From NCBI GenBank assembly GCA_905199855.1, contig CAJKHY010000006.1, positions 1-43,894 on the forward strand: a DNA stretch of 43,894 nucleotides, read 5' to 3'. Of this stretch, positions 25,034-33,791 are shown piece after piece. The stretch is from an uncultured Clostridium sp. (GTDB taxonomy: Bacteria > Bacillota_I > Bacilli_A > RF39 > UBA660). Positions within the stretch are counted from its first letter, which is position 1. Each line of letters opens with the position of its first letter. The notes beneath the pieces were generated by a model. The model had not been told where the DNA came from. It made no database searches and worked only from the letters and a program-made list of their open reading frames with translations. The position numbers and the translations under genes are program-made.

Positions 25034-25917
25034 AAAGTGGTTTTGTAGGAATAATAGGTAGACCAAACGTTGGCAAAAGCAGTTTATTAAACAGCATAAT
25101 GGGTAAAAAAATTGCTATCACCTCAAACAAACCCCAAACAACTAGAAACAATATCCAAGGGATATATAACGATAAAGATACTCAAATGGTTTTTGTCGAT
25201 ACCCCAGGTATTCATAAACCCAAAAATAAACTAGGCAAATTACTTAACAAAGAAGCATATTTTTCCATGAATGATACTGATGTAATATTATTTGTGGCAG
25301 ATATATCAACCCCTTTAGGTAAAGGAGACAAATTTATCATAGACATGTTAAACGAAGTAAATAAACCAGTTATTCTTGTTCTAAACAAAATAGATAGACT
25401 ATCCAAAGAACAAATATTATTAAAAATAGCAGAGTATAAAGATTTATATAATTTTACAGAAATAGTACCAATATCTGCAATCAAAAAAGATAATATAGAT
25501 AGATTACTTGACGTAATAAAAAAATACTTAAACGATAACATGAGATACTATGATGAAGAAACCTATACAAATAGTAGTACCGAGTTCATAATTGCCGAAT
25601 TAATTAGAGAAAAAATACTTAATTTAACAGACGAAGAAATACCTCATTCCATCACCTGTATTGTAGAGAAAATAGAATATGAAAAAAATATAGTCAATAT
25701 AAATGGTTTAATAATTGTTGATAGAGAATCATTAAAAAAAATCATTATAGGCAAACAAGGAACAATGATTAAAGAAATAGGCACTTTAGCAAGAAATGAT
25801 ATTGAATTATTACTAGGTAAAAAAGTTTATTTAGAATTATATGTTAAAGTTTTACCAAAATGGCGAGATAAAGACAGATATTTACAACAATTAGGTTTTA
25901 CAGAATTTAACAATTAA
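25030..25917 (+). CDS. era: GTPase Era
   Basis: The 295-aa protein is the essential 30S-assembly GTPase that binds the 16S rRNA 3' end. G1 is GRPNVGKSS (10-18), G3 is DTPGIH, G4 is NKID, and the KH domain is in the C-terminal third (about 200-290, with IIGKQGTMIKEIG). It is coupled to cdd by a 4-base overlap and followed by the yqzL-recO pair. A hairpin TTAACAATTA/TAATTGTTAA (25907-25940) spans its stop, without a T-run. Confidence 0.96.
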   Translation: MKSGFVGIIGRPNVGKSSLLNSIMGKKIAITSNKPQTTRNNIQGIYNDKDTQMVFVDTPGIHKPKNKLGKLLNKEAYFSMNDTDVILFVADISTPLGKGDKFIIDMLNEVNKPVILVLNKIDRLSKEQILLKIAEYKDLYNFTEIVPISAIKKDNIDRLLDVIKKYLNDNMRYYDEETYTNSSTEFIIAELIREKILNLTDEEIPHSITCIVEKIEYEKNIVNINGLIIVDRESLKKIIIGKQGTMIKEIGTLARNDIELLLGKKVYLELYVKVLPKWRDKDRYLQQLGFTEFNN

Positions 25918-25965
25918 TATGAATAAAAAATAATTGTTAATCACATTATATAATAGGTGATTATA

Positions 25966-26046
25966 ATGAATAAAAAAGATATGTGGTTGTTATTTAAAAA
26001 AACAGGTAAAATAGAATATTATCTAAAGTACAAAGAAGGTAAGTAA
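25966..26046 (+). CDS. YqzL-like micropeptide (26 aa)
   Basis: ATG 25966 (AGGTGA upstream) to TAA 26044-26046 gives a 26-aa peptide, MNKKDMWLLFKKTGKIEYYL followed by KYKEGK. The W-x-x-F-x-x-T-G-x-I-E-x-Y-L pattern is that of YqzL, which lies between era and recO in Bacillus as here. The protein is shorter than the Bacillus version. It stops 1 base before the recO start. The function is unknown. Confidence 0.75.
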   Translation: MNKKDMWLLFKKTGKIEYYLKYKEGK

Positions 26047-26047
26047 T

Positions 26048-27235
26048 ATGATTAAAAAAGTAGAAGGAATTATTGTAAAAGAAATACCATACAAAGAAAC
26101 TAGCAAAATACTAACAGTACTCACTAAGGATGGCATGATTGGTATTATATCTAAAGGTTGCAAAAGAATGAAAAGCCCTTTAAGTGCCGTATCAAATAAA
26201 CTATCATATGGGGTATTTCATATAAATTATCGAGAAAATCTTTCTACTTTAATCGAAGTTGATATAATAGATACATTAAGTCAAATAAGAAAGGATATAA
26301 CTAAAATTAGTTATGTTTCTTTTTTGACTGATCTAACAATCCAAGTATATAAACATGAAAAGAACAAAGAAATATATGATTTATATATAAACAGTGTCCT
26401 AAAAATAAACGAAGGCTATGATCCCATGGTAATTGCTAACATCTTAGAATTAAAACTATTAGATTACTTAGGAATAAAACCCATTATTGATCGATGCTGT
26501 GTATGTGGTAATACCACTGATATAGTAACTATATCTAGTTACAAAGGAGGATATCTTTGCAATCATTGTCGAGGCAACGAAAAAATATATAACACCAGAA
26601 CAATAAAACTAATAAGAATGTTTTACTATATAGATATTAGTAAAATTAATAAAACAGAAATATCACTAAATATAAAAAAAGAAATAAATGAGTTTATAGA
26701 TGATTATTATAATAGATATACAGGACTTTACTTAAAAAGTAAAGAATTCCTAAAAAATCTAAATAAAATTAGTTATGAGTATAATGATATCATGAATAAA
26801 TATATATTTTTAATAGTTATCTTTACTTCCTTAATACTATCCCAAGTATTAAAATTTATAATTGAAACAATAAAAAATAAAAAAATAAATATCATTAGAC
26901 TATTAGATGGTTCAGGAGGTATGCCTAGTTCCCATAGTGCAGTTTCTTCTTCACTAACCATGACATCATTACTCTTATATGGAATAGATAGCCCATTTTT
27001 TGCCATATCCTTAGTATTTACTTTAATTACAATGTATGATGCCATGGGCATTAGATATGAATCAGGTAAACAAGCTGAAGCCATTAACAAATTAAATAAA
27101 AAAATAGGTAGCCTTAGTGTTAGAGAAGATTTAGTTAAACTAAAAGAACAAATAGGACATAAACCAATAGAAGTATTATGTGGTATGCTTCTAGGTATTA
27201 TAGTTAGCTATATCATGATAAATTTAATTATATGA
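26048..27235 (+). CDS. recO: RecO fused to a DUF212 (divergent PAP2, YuiD-like) membrane domain
   Basis: Residues 1-245 are RecO, the RecF-pathway mediator that anneals strands and loads RecA: OB-fold N-terminus and zinc finger C150-x-x-C153 with C171-x-x-C174. From M249 to 395 the chain is a DUF212 protein with DGSGGMPSSHSA, DAMGIRYESGKQAEAINKL and three to four membrane segments, the size of free-standing YuiD. The frame is continuous, and no ribosome site lies before the internal ATG (26792). A DNA repair protein tethered to the membrane would be unusual; a lost stop codon or base error is the alternative. Confidence 0.85.
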   Translation: MIKKVEGIIVKEIPYKETSKILTVLTKDGMIGIISKGCKRMKSPLSAVSNKLSYGVFHINYRENLSTLIEVDIIDTLSQIRKDITKISYVSFLTDLTIQVYKHEKNKEIYDLYINSVLKINEGYDPMVIANILELKLLDYLGIKPIIDRCCVCGNTTDIVTISSYKGGYLCNHCRGNEKIYNTRTIKLIRMFYYIDISKINKTEISLNIKKEINEFIDDYYNRYTGLYLKSKEFLKNLNKISYEYNDIMNKYIFLIVIFTSLILSQVLKFIIETIKNKKINIIRLLDGSGGMPSSHSAVSSSLTMTSLLLYGIDSPFFAISLVFTLITMYDAMGIRYESGKQAEAINKLNKKIGSLSVREDLVKLKEQIGHKPIEVLCGMLLGIIVSYIMINLII

Positions 27236-27647
27236 GGATAAATTATACAAAAAAATATATCCAAAATAGAAAAAAATATGATCTAATAATATAGAGATTT
27301 TAATAAATCTGAAAATAAAATTAATTGAAGAAAAAAATAAGAAAAGTAGATGTTGCTATGGTTCAAGAAAGTATGCTTTTAACTGACGATTTTAAATAAA
27401 TATTATAATAGGTAAGACCACTACAAGAATAGAAAGAAAAAAATAATTGAAGCAAATAATAAAGTATTAAAAATCAAACTCCCTTAGAATTAATTCATGA
27501 ACTAGATTTTTCCTTTTTATTCCTAAAAACATTTACTTTCATTCGAGCATATGATATAGTTATTATTTTTTCTATCTAAAAAACATGGACAAGTAATCTT
27601 TTTTGTGCTAAACTTGTTATATAAAATAAATAGGGAGATAAAAGAAT
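27236..27647. other. 412-bp stretch without a supported gene
   Basis: Very AT-rich, with short broken frames only (for example a fragment reading VDVAMVQESMLLTDDFK around 27350-27400). It looks like decayed coding sequence, but I cannot name the source. The last 60 bases hold the promoter of the next gene. Confidence 0.4.
27586..27614 (+). promoter_or_regulatory. Promoter of the tail-anchored protein gene
   Basis: TGGACA (27586-27591), 17 bases, TAAACT (27609-27614) with TGC before it. Confidence 0.5.
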
Positions 27648-28382
27648 ATGAATAGAAATAGGTTGTTTTGTTTTAATAATTATGATGTATATTTTATCGT
27701 AGATAATAATTTAACTTACTATGTATCCATACCAAAAAAAATAAAGAAATGTATTATGACTATCAGCATAAATGAAAATGCTTATATTTTAAATAATAAT
27801 ATTACAGAAATCAACAACGCCATCAAAAACTCATACAAAGATTTTGATAACACAAATGCCATATTATTAATACCTAGTATTAGTAATCAAGAATATCATA
27901 AATTAGAAGATATTAATAATATAGATACATACAATGAAACCGCAAAGTATATAAGTAAAATAGTAAATTCAGCATATAAAATACTTAGAAGCATGGATAT
28001 TACTGTTGATTCTAATATTAAATTCTTAAGTGATGGTGTACCTTTTATAGACTGGTTTATTAGTAAATATCAAAGCAGAATTGCCAAAATAGACTTACTT
28101 GATTTACTTAATAAATATAACTTAAAAGAAGATAATGACTTAAAAAAAGTAAATGCCCTAGGAGTTAATTTTATAGTAGGAAATAAAAATAATGAAGTAG
28201 ACAAAGAATTACCTAACCAATTAATCGAAATAAAAAATCCATATGATGACTTTAGCGAGATGTACAAAGAACCAGAACATAAACCTAGTATAGCATATTC
28301 TACTGGTAATATAAGTTATTATTTCATAGGCACTTTAGTAGTTATTACTTCTATTATTATATTAGTGCTATTAATAAAATAA
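27648..28382 (+). CDS. Hypothetical tail-anchored protein
   Basis: The 244-aa protein has no N-terminal signal. It has a soluble part of about 215 residues rich in Asn, Ile and Lys, and a single C-terminal membrane helix (about 222-243, ISYYFIGTLVVITSIIILVL), so it should be tail-anchored with the bulk in the cytoplasm. Segments such as NAILLIPSISNQEY and FLSDGVPFIDWFISKY suggest a folded domain. I do not recognise a family. GGGAGA precedes the ATG. It stands alone between its own promoter and a terminator. Confidence 0.75.
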   Translation: MNRNRLFCFNNYDVYFIVDNNLTYYVSIPKKIKKCIMTISINENAYILNNNITEINNAIKNSYKDFDNTNAILLIPSISNQEYHKLEDINNIDTYNETAKYISKIVNSAYKILRSMDITVDSNIKFLSDGVPFIDWFISKYQSRIAKIDLLDLLNKYNLKEDNDLKKVNALGVNFIVGNKNNEVDKELPNQLIEIKNPYDDFSEMYKEPEHKPSIAYSTGNISYYFIGTLVVITSIIILVLLIK

Positions 28383-28384
28383 AA

Positions 28385-28440
28385 AAATCTCTTTAATTAA
28401 TTGTTTATATATTGATACAATTGATTAAAGATTTCTTTAC
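28385..28440 (+). terminator. Terminator after the tail-anchored protein gene
   Basis: AAATCTCTTTAATTAATTGT (28385-28404) pairs with the segment 28417-28434 with a two-base bulge and one G-U; TTTCTTT follows. Confidence 0.6.
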
Positions 28441-28505
28441 CAAAAAACAGAAAATAGAAAAATTCAAAAAAGTAAGAAAAAAGGCTTTATTTTTATAAAA
28501 ACTTG

Positions 28506-28514
28506 TGCTATAAT
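28506..28514 (+). promoter_or_regulatory. Extended -10 promoter for tRNA-Lys
   Basis: TGCTATAAT (28506-28514), about 20 bases before the tRNA. Confidence 0.65.
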
Positions 28515-28533
28515 CAACTAGTATTTCTTATTT

Positions 28534-28609
28534 GGACCGTTAGCTCAGTTGGTAGAGCAACTGACTCTTAATCAGTGGGTCTAGGGTTCGAGCCCCTAAC
28601 GGTCCACCA
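28534..28609 (+). tRNA. tRNA-Lys (anticodon CTT)
   Basis: The 76-base cloverleaf starts GGACCGTTAGCTCAG. The anticodon stem is ACTGA/TCAGT with loop CTCTTAA, giving CTT. The T arm is GGGTTCGAGCCCC, and the encoded 3' end is CCA. Confidence 0.95.
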
Positions 28610-28638
28610 AATTTTAAAAAAAAAATACAAAATTTTAC

Positions 28639-28667
28639 TTGCATGTAATCATATCATATGTTATAAT
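28639..28667 (+). promoter_or_regulatory. Promoter of the tRNA-Ile/tRNA-Glu unit
   Basis: TTGCAT (28639-28644), 17 bases, TATAAT (28662-28667) with TGT before it. Confidence 0.8.
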
Positions 28668-28687
28668 GTGATAGACACACACAAAAT

Positions 28688-28764
<77 letters not shown>

Positions 28765-28779
28765 TTTTGTATATAATAT

Positions 28780-28856
28780 GGCCAGTTGGTGAAGTGGCTT
28801 AACACACTGCCCTTTCACGGCAGCATTCATGGATTCGAATTCCATACTGGTCACCA
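28780..28856 (+). tRNA. tRNA-Glu (anticodon TTC)
   Basis: The 77-base cloverleaf starts GGCCAGTTGGTGAAG. The anticodon stem is CTGCC/GGCAG with loop CTTTCAC, giving TTC. The acceptor stem GGCCAGT/ACTGGTC has one G-U. CCA is encoded. Confidence 0.93.
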
Positions 28857-28883
28857 AAATTGCTTATAATTAATATATAAAAA

Positions 28884-29078
28884 CGATGCGAAAAGACAAG
28901 ACATATAATTCTTATTTCAAGAGAGTTCGTGTTAGCTGAAAACGAATAATAAGATTATATAGTTACTACTTTTCAAGTTGTACTCGAAAGAGAAAACCGG
29001 AAAATCCGTTATCAAGATTAAGGTAAAATAAGAATGGTACCGTGTCAAAAAACACTCCTTATATGGAGTGCTTTTTTG
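28884..29078 (+). promoter_or_regulatory. T-box riboswitch (Thr) upstream of thrS
   Basis: The leader has the Stem I element GAGAGTTCGTG, GAAAACGAATA, the T-box core TGGTACCG (29035-29042) and a terminator CACTCC/GGAGTG (29053-29070) with T-run. The specifier is ACT (28965-28967), a Thr codon, exactly 16 bases after GAAAACGAATA, the same distance as the Leu specifier in the other T-box of this window. Uncharged tRNA-Thr should cause read-through into the 78-aa gene and thrS. Confidence 0.88.
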
Positions 29079-29108
29079 TTTAATTTGATTAGAAAGAAGA
29101 AGTAGTAT

Positions 29109-29345
29109 ATGGAAACAATAAAAATAAAAGATTATCAAGGTAATTTAATTTATGTAGATATTACCAATCATAGTTTAGGAGAGTTAATAGAACTTAGAAA
29201 TTCTTTAGTAGGTTATGAAGCATATACAGTACTTAATAGTTTGATAGTAAATGAATGCATGCAAAGTAAATACACTAAGAACTATAACCGCGTAGCAAAA
29301 AGAATAAGAAAAACAAAAAAAGTATATAAAGAAAGGAATGATTAA
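29109..29345 (+). CDS. Small protein of unknown function in the T-box operon with thrS
   Basis: The 78-aa, basic C-terminal protein starts METIKIKDYQGNLIYVDITN and ends in a Lys/Arg-rich tail. AGAAAGAAG gives only a weak ribosome site. It lies between the Thr T-box and thrS, and its stop is 1 base before the chosen thrS start, so it is co-regulated with threonyl-tRNA synthetase. I do not recognise a family. Its position is where a TGS domain would be encoded, but the sequence does not look convincingly like TGS. Confidence 0.6.
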   Translation: METIKIKDYQGNLIYVDITNHSLGELIELRNSLVGYEAYTVLNSLIVNECMQSKYTKNYNRVAKRIRKTKKVYKERND

Positions 29346-29346
29346 A

Positions 29347-31083
29347 ATGATAAATATCAAAGAAGATAAAGAATTAAATGTAATGAACCATAGCTGTGCC
29401 CACCTTTTAGCTCATGCTATTAAACATCTATACCCACATGCCTTATTTTGGGTAGGGCCAGTAATTGACGATGGATTCTACTATGACATTGATTTAGGTG
29501 GTGACGTTATTCGTGAAGAAGATTTACCTAGAATCGAAAAAGAAATGAAAAAAATCAGTAAAGATAATAAATTAATCAAAAGAATGGAAATAAGTAAACA
29601 AGAAGCTTTAGAAATGTTTAAGGATGATCCATACAAAATAGATTTAATTAGTAGAATGGATGAAAAAGAACAAGTAATCTCAGCATACAAACAAGAAGAC
29701 TTCATTGATCTATGTCGTGGACCACACGTTAATTCCACAAAAGAATTAAAGTATTTTAAACTCCTAAAAGTATCCGGTGCTTACTGGAAAGGAGACTCTA
29801 AAAACAAAATGCTTCAAAGAATATATGGAGTATGCTTCAAAGAAGAGAAAGACCTAGAAGAATATTTAAATATGTTAGAAGAAGCCAAAAAAAGAGACCA
29901 CAAAAAATTAGGCAAAGAACTAGAATTATTTATGATGAGTGAATATGGCCCAGGATTCCCATTCTTCTTACATAATGGAATGATATTAAGAAATCAACTA
30001 GAAAACTTTTGGTATCAAGAACATACCAAAGAGGGTTATGAGTTCATAAAAACTCCAATCATGCTAAACAAAGATTTATGGGAACTATCAGGACACTGGT
30101 TTAACTATCGAGAAAACATGTATACCAGTGAAATTGACGATAAAATATTTGCAATAAAACCAATGAATTGCCCAGGTGGAATGCTTGTTTACAAAAATAG
30201 TCTTCATTCCTATAAAGATTTACCTCTAAGAATAGGAGAATTAGGCCAAGTACATAGACACGAAGCAAGTGGAGCCCTAAACGGTTTATTTAGAGTAAGA
30301 ACATTTACCCAAGATGATGCTCATATATTTATGAGAGAAGACCAAATAGAAGAAGAAGTAATCAGATTAATTAATTTCATTGATAGAATGTATAGCATCT
30401 TTGGATTAACCTATAACATCGAACTATCCACAAGACCAGAAGAAAAATATATTGGTTCTATAGAAATATGGGACAAAGCCGAAAAAGCCCTAGAAGAAGC
30501 TTGCCACAAAGCAGGAAGAGATTGCAAAATTAATCCTGGAGATGGCGCTTTCTATGGTCCTAAACTAGATTTTCATATTAAAGATTCACTTGGTCGTGTA
30601 TGGCAATGCGGAACAATCCAATTAGATATGAATTTGCCTGAAAGATTTGATTTAACTTACGTCGACAAAGATGGCTCTAAAAAAAGACCAGTCATGTTAC
30701 ATCGCGTTATATATGGTTCAATTGAGAGGTTTATTGGTATTTTAATCGAACATTTTGGTGGGGCCTTTCCACTATGGTTATCTCCAGTTCAAGTAAATAT
30801 CATTCCCGTTAACAATGAATATCATTTAGAATATGCTAAATCATTAGAAAACATCCTAAAAGAAAATGATATTCGTGTCAAAATGGATGCTCGAGAAGAA
30901 AAATTATCTTACCGCATGAGAGAATCACAAACTAAAAAAATCCCTTATACATTAATTATTGGAGATAAAGAAAAAGAAGATAATAAAGTAAGTTATAGAA
31001 AATTCGGTAGCAACGAAACTACAACAGTTGATACTAAAGAATTTATTAATATCTTAAAAGATTTAATTAAAGATTTAAAATAG
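29347..31083 (+). CDS. thrS: Threonyl-tRNA synthetase, lacking the N-terminal TGS domain
   Basis: The 578-aa class II synthetase charges tRNA-Thr. The editing domain comes first (HSCAHLLAHAIKHLYPH, then CRGPHV), followed by the catalytic core with zinc Cys in PMNCPGGM, motif 2 HRHEASGAL and motif 3 GSIERFIGILIEHFGG, and the anticodon-binding domain. It is about 60 residues shorter than common bacterial ThrRS because the TGS domain is missing. ATG 29347 is preferred over 29338 since AAAGGA ends at 29337. It is regulated by the T-box. Confidence 0.95.
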   Translation: MINIKEDKELNVMNHSCAHLLAHAIKHLYPHALFWVGPVIDDGFYYDIDLGGDVIREEDLPRIEKEMKKISKDNKLIKRMEISKQEALEMFKDDPYKIDLISRMDEKEQVISAYKQEDFIDLCRGPHVNSTKELKYFKLLKVSGAYWKGDSKNKMLQRIYGVCFKEEKDLEEYLNMLEEAKKRDHKKLGKELELFMMSEYGPGFPFFLHNGMILRNQLENFWYQEHTKEGYEFIKTPIMLNKDLWELSGHWFNYRENMYTSEIDDKIFAIKPMNCPGGMLVYKNSLHSYKDLPLRIGELGQVHRHEASGALNGLFRVRTFTQDDAHIFMREDQIEEEVIRLINFIDRMYSIFGLTYNIELSTRPEEKYIGSIEIWDKAEKALEEACHKAGRDCKINPGDGAFYGPKLDFHIKDSLGRVWQCGTIQLDMNLPERFDLTYVDKDGSKKRPVMLHRVIYGSIERFIGILIEHFGGAFPLWLSPVQVNIIPVNNEYHLEYAKSLENILKENDIRVKMDAREEKLSYRMRESQTKKIPYTLIIGDKEKEDNKVSYRKFGSNETTTVDTKEFINILKDLIKDLK

Positions 31084-31110
31084 AATTACTTAAATGTAGT
31101 TCTTTTTTTT
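31083..31110 (+). terminator. Terminator after thrS
   Basis: GAATTAC (31083-31089) pairs with GTAGTTC (31096-31102), then a run of T. Confidence 0.75.
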
Positions 31111-31266
31111 CGTTTGTTACGCTGTTAACAGAAAAACAGTAAATTTACCCAAATAACTCTCTCGTTAATAAATTAACTATAAGTATTTTTACTTTACACA
31201 TAAAAGTGTCAAATTTTAAAAAATTTGAAGAAAATTTAGAAAAAAAAAGTAATCTCGATTTTTTTT

Positions 31267-31282
31267 AACTATATATATAGTT
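31267..31282. promoter_or_regulatory. 16-bp palindrome abutting the exporter ribosome site
   Basis: AACTATATATATAGTT is its own reverse complement and ends 1 base before AGGAGG (31284-31289). It could be an operator over a -10-like TATATA, or a hairpin near the ribosome site. Confidence 0.55.
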
Positions 31283-31298
31283 AGGAGGGTAAAAAAAG

Positions 31299-33356
31299 AT
31301 GCAAAAAAAATTAGTTATTAGGCAACAAGGAATAAAAGAGTGTGGAGCCTCATGCTTATTATCGGTTATTAGATATTATAAAGGAGATATTTCCTTAACC
31401 AAGTTATTAGAATTAACCAACACAAATAAAAACGGCACAACATTTTATGACCTTAGATATGCTTCCAATTATCTAGGCCTACCTGCAGAAGGCTATAAAT
31501 TGGACAAACTATCTAACGAAATAAAAACCCCATTCATTTCCCAAGTTCTTGTTAATAATTATACCCACTTTATTGTAGTTTATGAAATAAAAAAAGATAG
31601 TTTATTAATTATGGACCCCGGCCAAGGTTCAAGAGTTATTAAACTTGAAGATTTTTATAAAACATGGACAGGCAATATCATGATCTTTAATTATAACAAG
31701 AAACTCCCAATAATAACATCAAAAAATTATATTAAAAATATTATCATGAATGTCTTAAGTAAGAACAAAATATTACTTACTAATATCTTCATTTTATCAA
31801 TAATTTTTACACTATTAACAATTATTAATTCCTACCAAATGAAGTTTATTTTAGCTAAGGTTTCTGTGAGTACATTTGTTATTTCATTCATATACATAAT
31901 ACTTATGCGGTCTCTTGCAAATGTTTTCAAAAATATATTGTTATCTTACCTAAACATCAAGCTAGATATTAGCATCTTCTCGTCATCTATCGATAATATA
32001 ATTTACTTTCCTTATAGTTATTACAAAAATAAAACAACTGGTGAAGTTACTTCAAAATTAAGTGATATATCTCATATTAGAAATTTAATTAATAAAATAA
32101 TACTCACAGTACTATTAGATTTTCTAATACTCATTATCGCAGGAATATTTCTTTATTCCATTAATAAATTCTTATTCCTATTATCTTTATTAATTGTTTT
32201 AATCTATGTAATCACTATGCTTTTATTAAACCCATATATGAACAAATTAGTCAAAAAAGACCTAGAAAATAACAGTATTATCAATACTAATTTAATTGAA
32301 TCAATTACTAATTTTGAAACAATAAAAGGTTTAAATATAGAAGCAAAAATTATCGATAAATTAGAATATCTTTACAGCAAAAAACTAAAAAACGTATTAA
32401 AATTCAGTAATATTATTAATTTCTGCAATTTTATTAAAGAATCAGTAGAACTAACTATCTTACTTCTAATAAATCTATATGGTATTTTAGAAGTAACAAA
32501 AGGGAGTATGCAACTAAGCACCCTCATTGTATTCAATACTATTCTAATGTATTTCTTAGATCCAGTTAAAAATATTATTAATTTAGCAAGTGATTATTAT
32601 ATGGCTAAAAACGCATTAGATAGAGCAAATACCTTATTTGAAATAAAAAAAGAAGATATGCTTACCAAAACCGATTTAATAATAAATGGTAATATTAATA
32701 TTCATAATTTATCATTCTCATATGGACATAGCAAAATTCTAAACAATGTTAATTTATCTATTAAAAATGGAGAAAAAGTTTTAATATTAGGCAACTCCGG
32801 AAGTGGCAAAAGCACTTTACTTAAAATATTATATAAATATTATGAAGTTAGAAGAGGTATGATTAATATAAATAATAATGATATTAATGACTATAGTTTA
32901 AAAGATATTAGAAGTGAAATTACATATATTAGTCAAAATGAAATGCTTTTCACAGATAGCATTAAAGATAACATCATCTTAAATAGAAATATTAAAACTG
33001 AAGAATTCTTAAACGTATGCAAAAACTTTTACGTTGATAAAATAATAGAAGGTAACATTTTAGGTTATGATATGTTACTAGAAGAAAATGGCATCAACAT
33101 CTCAGGTGGCGAAAGACAAAGAATAATCCTTGCAAGAAGCATGCTCAAAAAAAGCAAAATAGTATTTATAGATGAAGGATTAAACCAAATAGATATTAAT
33201 TTAGAGAGAAAAATATTAAAAAACAGTTTTAAAAATTATCCAAACACAACATTTGTAATTGTATCACATAGATTAGATAATATGGATTTATACGATAAAG
33301 TAATTAAAATGGAAAATGGACAAGTTATAGATATTTTGAAAAGGAGAGTAAAATGA
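31299..33356 (+). CDS. Bacteriocin ABC exporter with C39 peptidase domain
   Basis: The 685-aa protein both cuts double-glycine leaders and exports the peptides. The N-terminal C39 peptidase has catalytic C15 in ECGASC, H90 in YTHF and D106 in MDPGQG. A six-segment membrane domain follows (about 155-440), then an ATPase with Walker A GNSGSGKST, signature ISGGERQR and Walker B VFIDEG. AGGAGG lies 9 bases before the ATG. It overlaps the accessory gene by ATGA and is followed by two small genes with double-glycine leaders, its likely substrates. Confidence 0.95.
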   Translation: MQKKLVIRQQGIKECGASCLLSVIRYYKGDISLTKLLELTNTNKNGTTFYDLRYASNYLGLPAEGYKLDKLSNEIKTPFISQVLVNNYTHFIVVYEIKKDSLLIMDPGQGSRVIKLEDFYKTWTGNIMIFNYNKKLPIITSKNYIKNIIMNVLSKNKILLTNIFILSIIFTLLTIINSYQMKFILAKVSVSTFVISFIYIILMRSLANVFKNILLSYLNIKLDISIFSSSIDNIIYFPYSYYKNKTTGEVTSKLSDISHIRNLINKIILTVLLDFLILIIAGIFLYSINKFLFLLSLLIVLIYVITMLLLNPYMNKLVKKDLENNSIINTNLIESITNFETIKGLNIEAKIIDKLEYLYSKKLKNVLKFSNIINFCNFIKESVELTILLLINLYGILEVTKGSMQLSTLIVFNTILMYFLDPVKNIINLASDYYMAKNALDRANTLFEIKKEDMLTKTDLIINGNINIHNLSFSYGHSKILNNVNLSIKNGEKVLILGNSGSGKSTLLKILYKYYEVRRGMININNNDINDYSLKDIRSEITYISQNEMLFTDSIKDNIILNRNIKTEEFLNVCKNFYVDKIIEGNILGYDMLLEENGINISGGERQRIILARSMLKKSKIVFIDEGLNQIDINLERKILKNSFKNYPNTTFVIVSHRLDNMDLYDKVIKMENGQVIDILKRRVK

Positions 33357-33787
33357 TTAATTGTAATAAAGAAATAATTTTTAATATAAAAAACAAATTA
33401 GTAATATTATTAAGTAGCATTGTTATTATAAGTTTTATTATTATGATTATTTTAGCACACCTTTTAAAAGTAGAAAAATATTATCAAAATAAAGGTATTG
33501 TCGTTTTAGACAAAGATAACTATTACTTAAAATTATATGTGGATTTTGAAAATATCGAAACTATTATAAATAACTCTTCAATCCTAATAAACGAAGATGA
33601 CTATCAATATAACATTGTAAGTATAAGCAATTTATTAGAATCTAATTATGATAACTACCAAATATTCTATCTACAAATACCAAACCTAAGTAAAAATTTA
33701 TTAGTTAATAATCTAGTTATCAATTACAAAATACTAACAGGTAATGAGATACTAATAAAATATATAAAAAATATAGTAAAGGAGTAA
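33353..33787 (+). CDS. Small membrane-anchored accessory protein of the bacteriocin locus
   Basis: The 144-aa protein has one membrane segment (about 16-38, LVILLSSIVIISFIIMIILA) and an outside domain of beta-prone sequence. It starts within the exporter stop codon, so it is translationally coupled. Position and topology suggest a reduced membrane-fusion (HlyD-like) partner; the ending GNEILIKYIKNIVKE resembles the tails of such proteins, but the long coiled-coil and lipoyl regions are absent. An immunity protein is the other possibility. Confidence 0.6.
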   Translation: MINCNKEIIFNIKNKLVILLSSIVIISFIIMIILAHLLKVEKYYQNKGIVVLDKDNYYLKLYVDFENIETIINNSSILINEDDYQYNIVSISNLLESNYDNYQIFYLQIPNLSKNLLVNNLVINYKILTGNEILIKYIKNIVKE

Positions 33788-33791
33788 AAAT

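Noticed and set aside
25907..25940. 10-bp inverted repeat at the end of era as a terminator
   Set aside because: There is no T-run after it, and yqzL-recO follow closely as in the conserved operon; it may be only a stabilising hairpin.
27340..27400. Short frame reading VDVAMVQESMLLTDDFK
   Set aside because: It is too short, has no ribosome site or open flank, and cannot be assigned; treated as part of decayed intergenic DNA.
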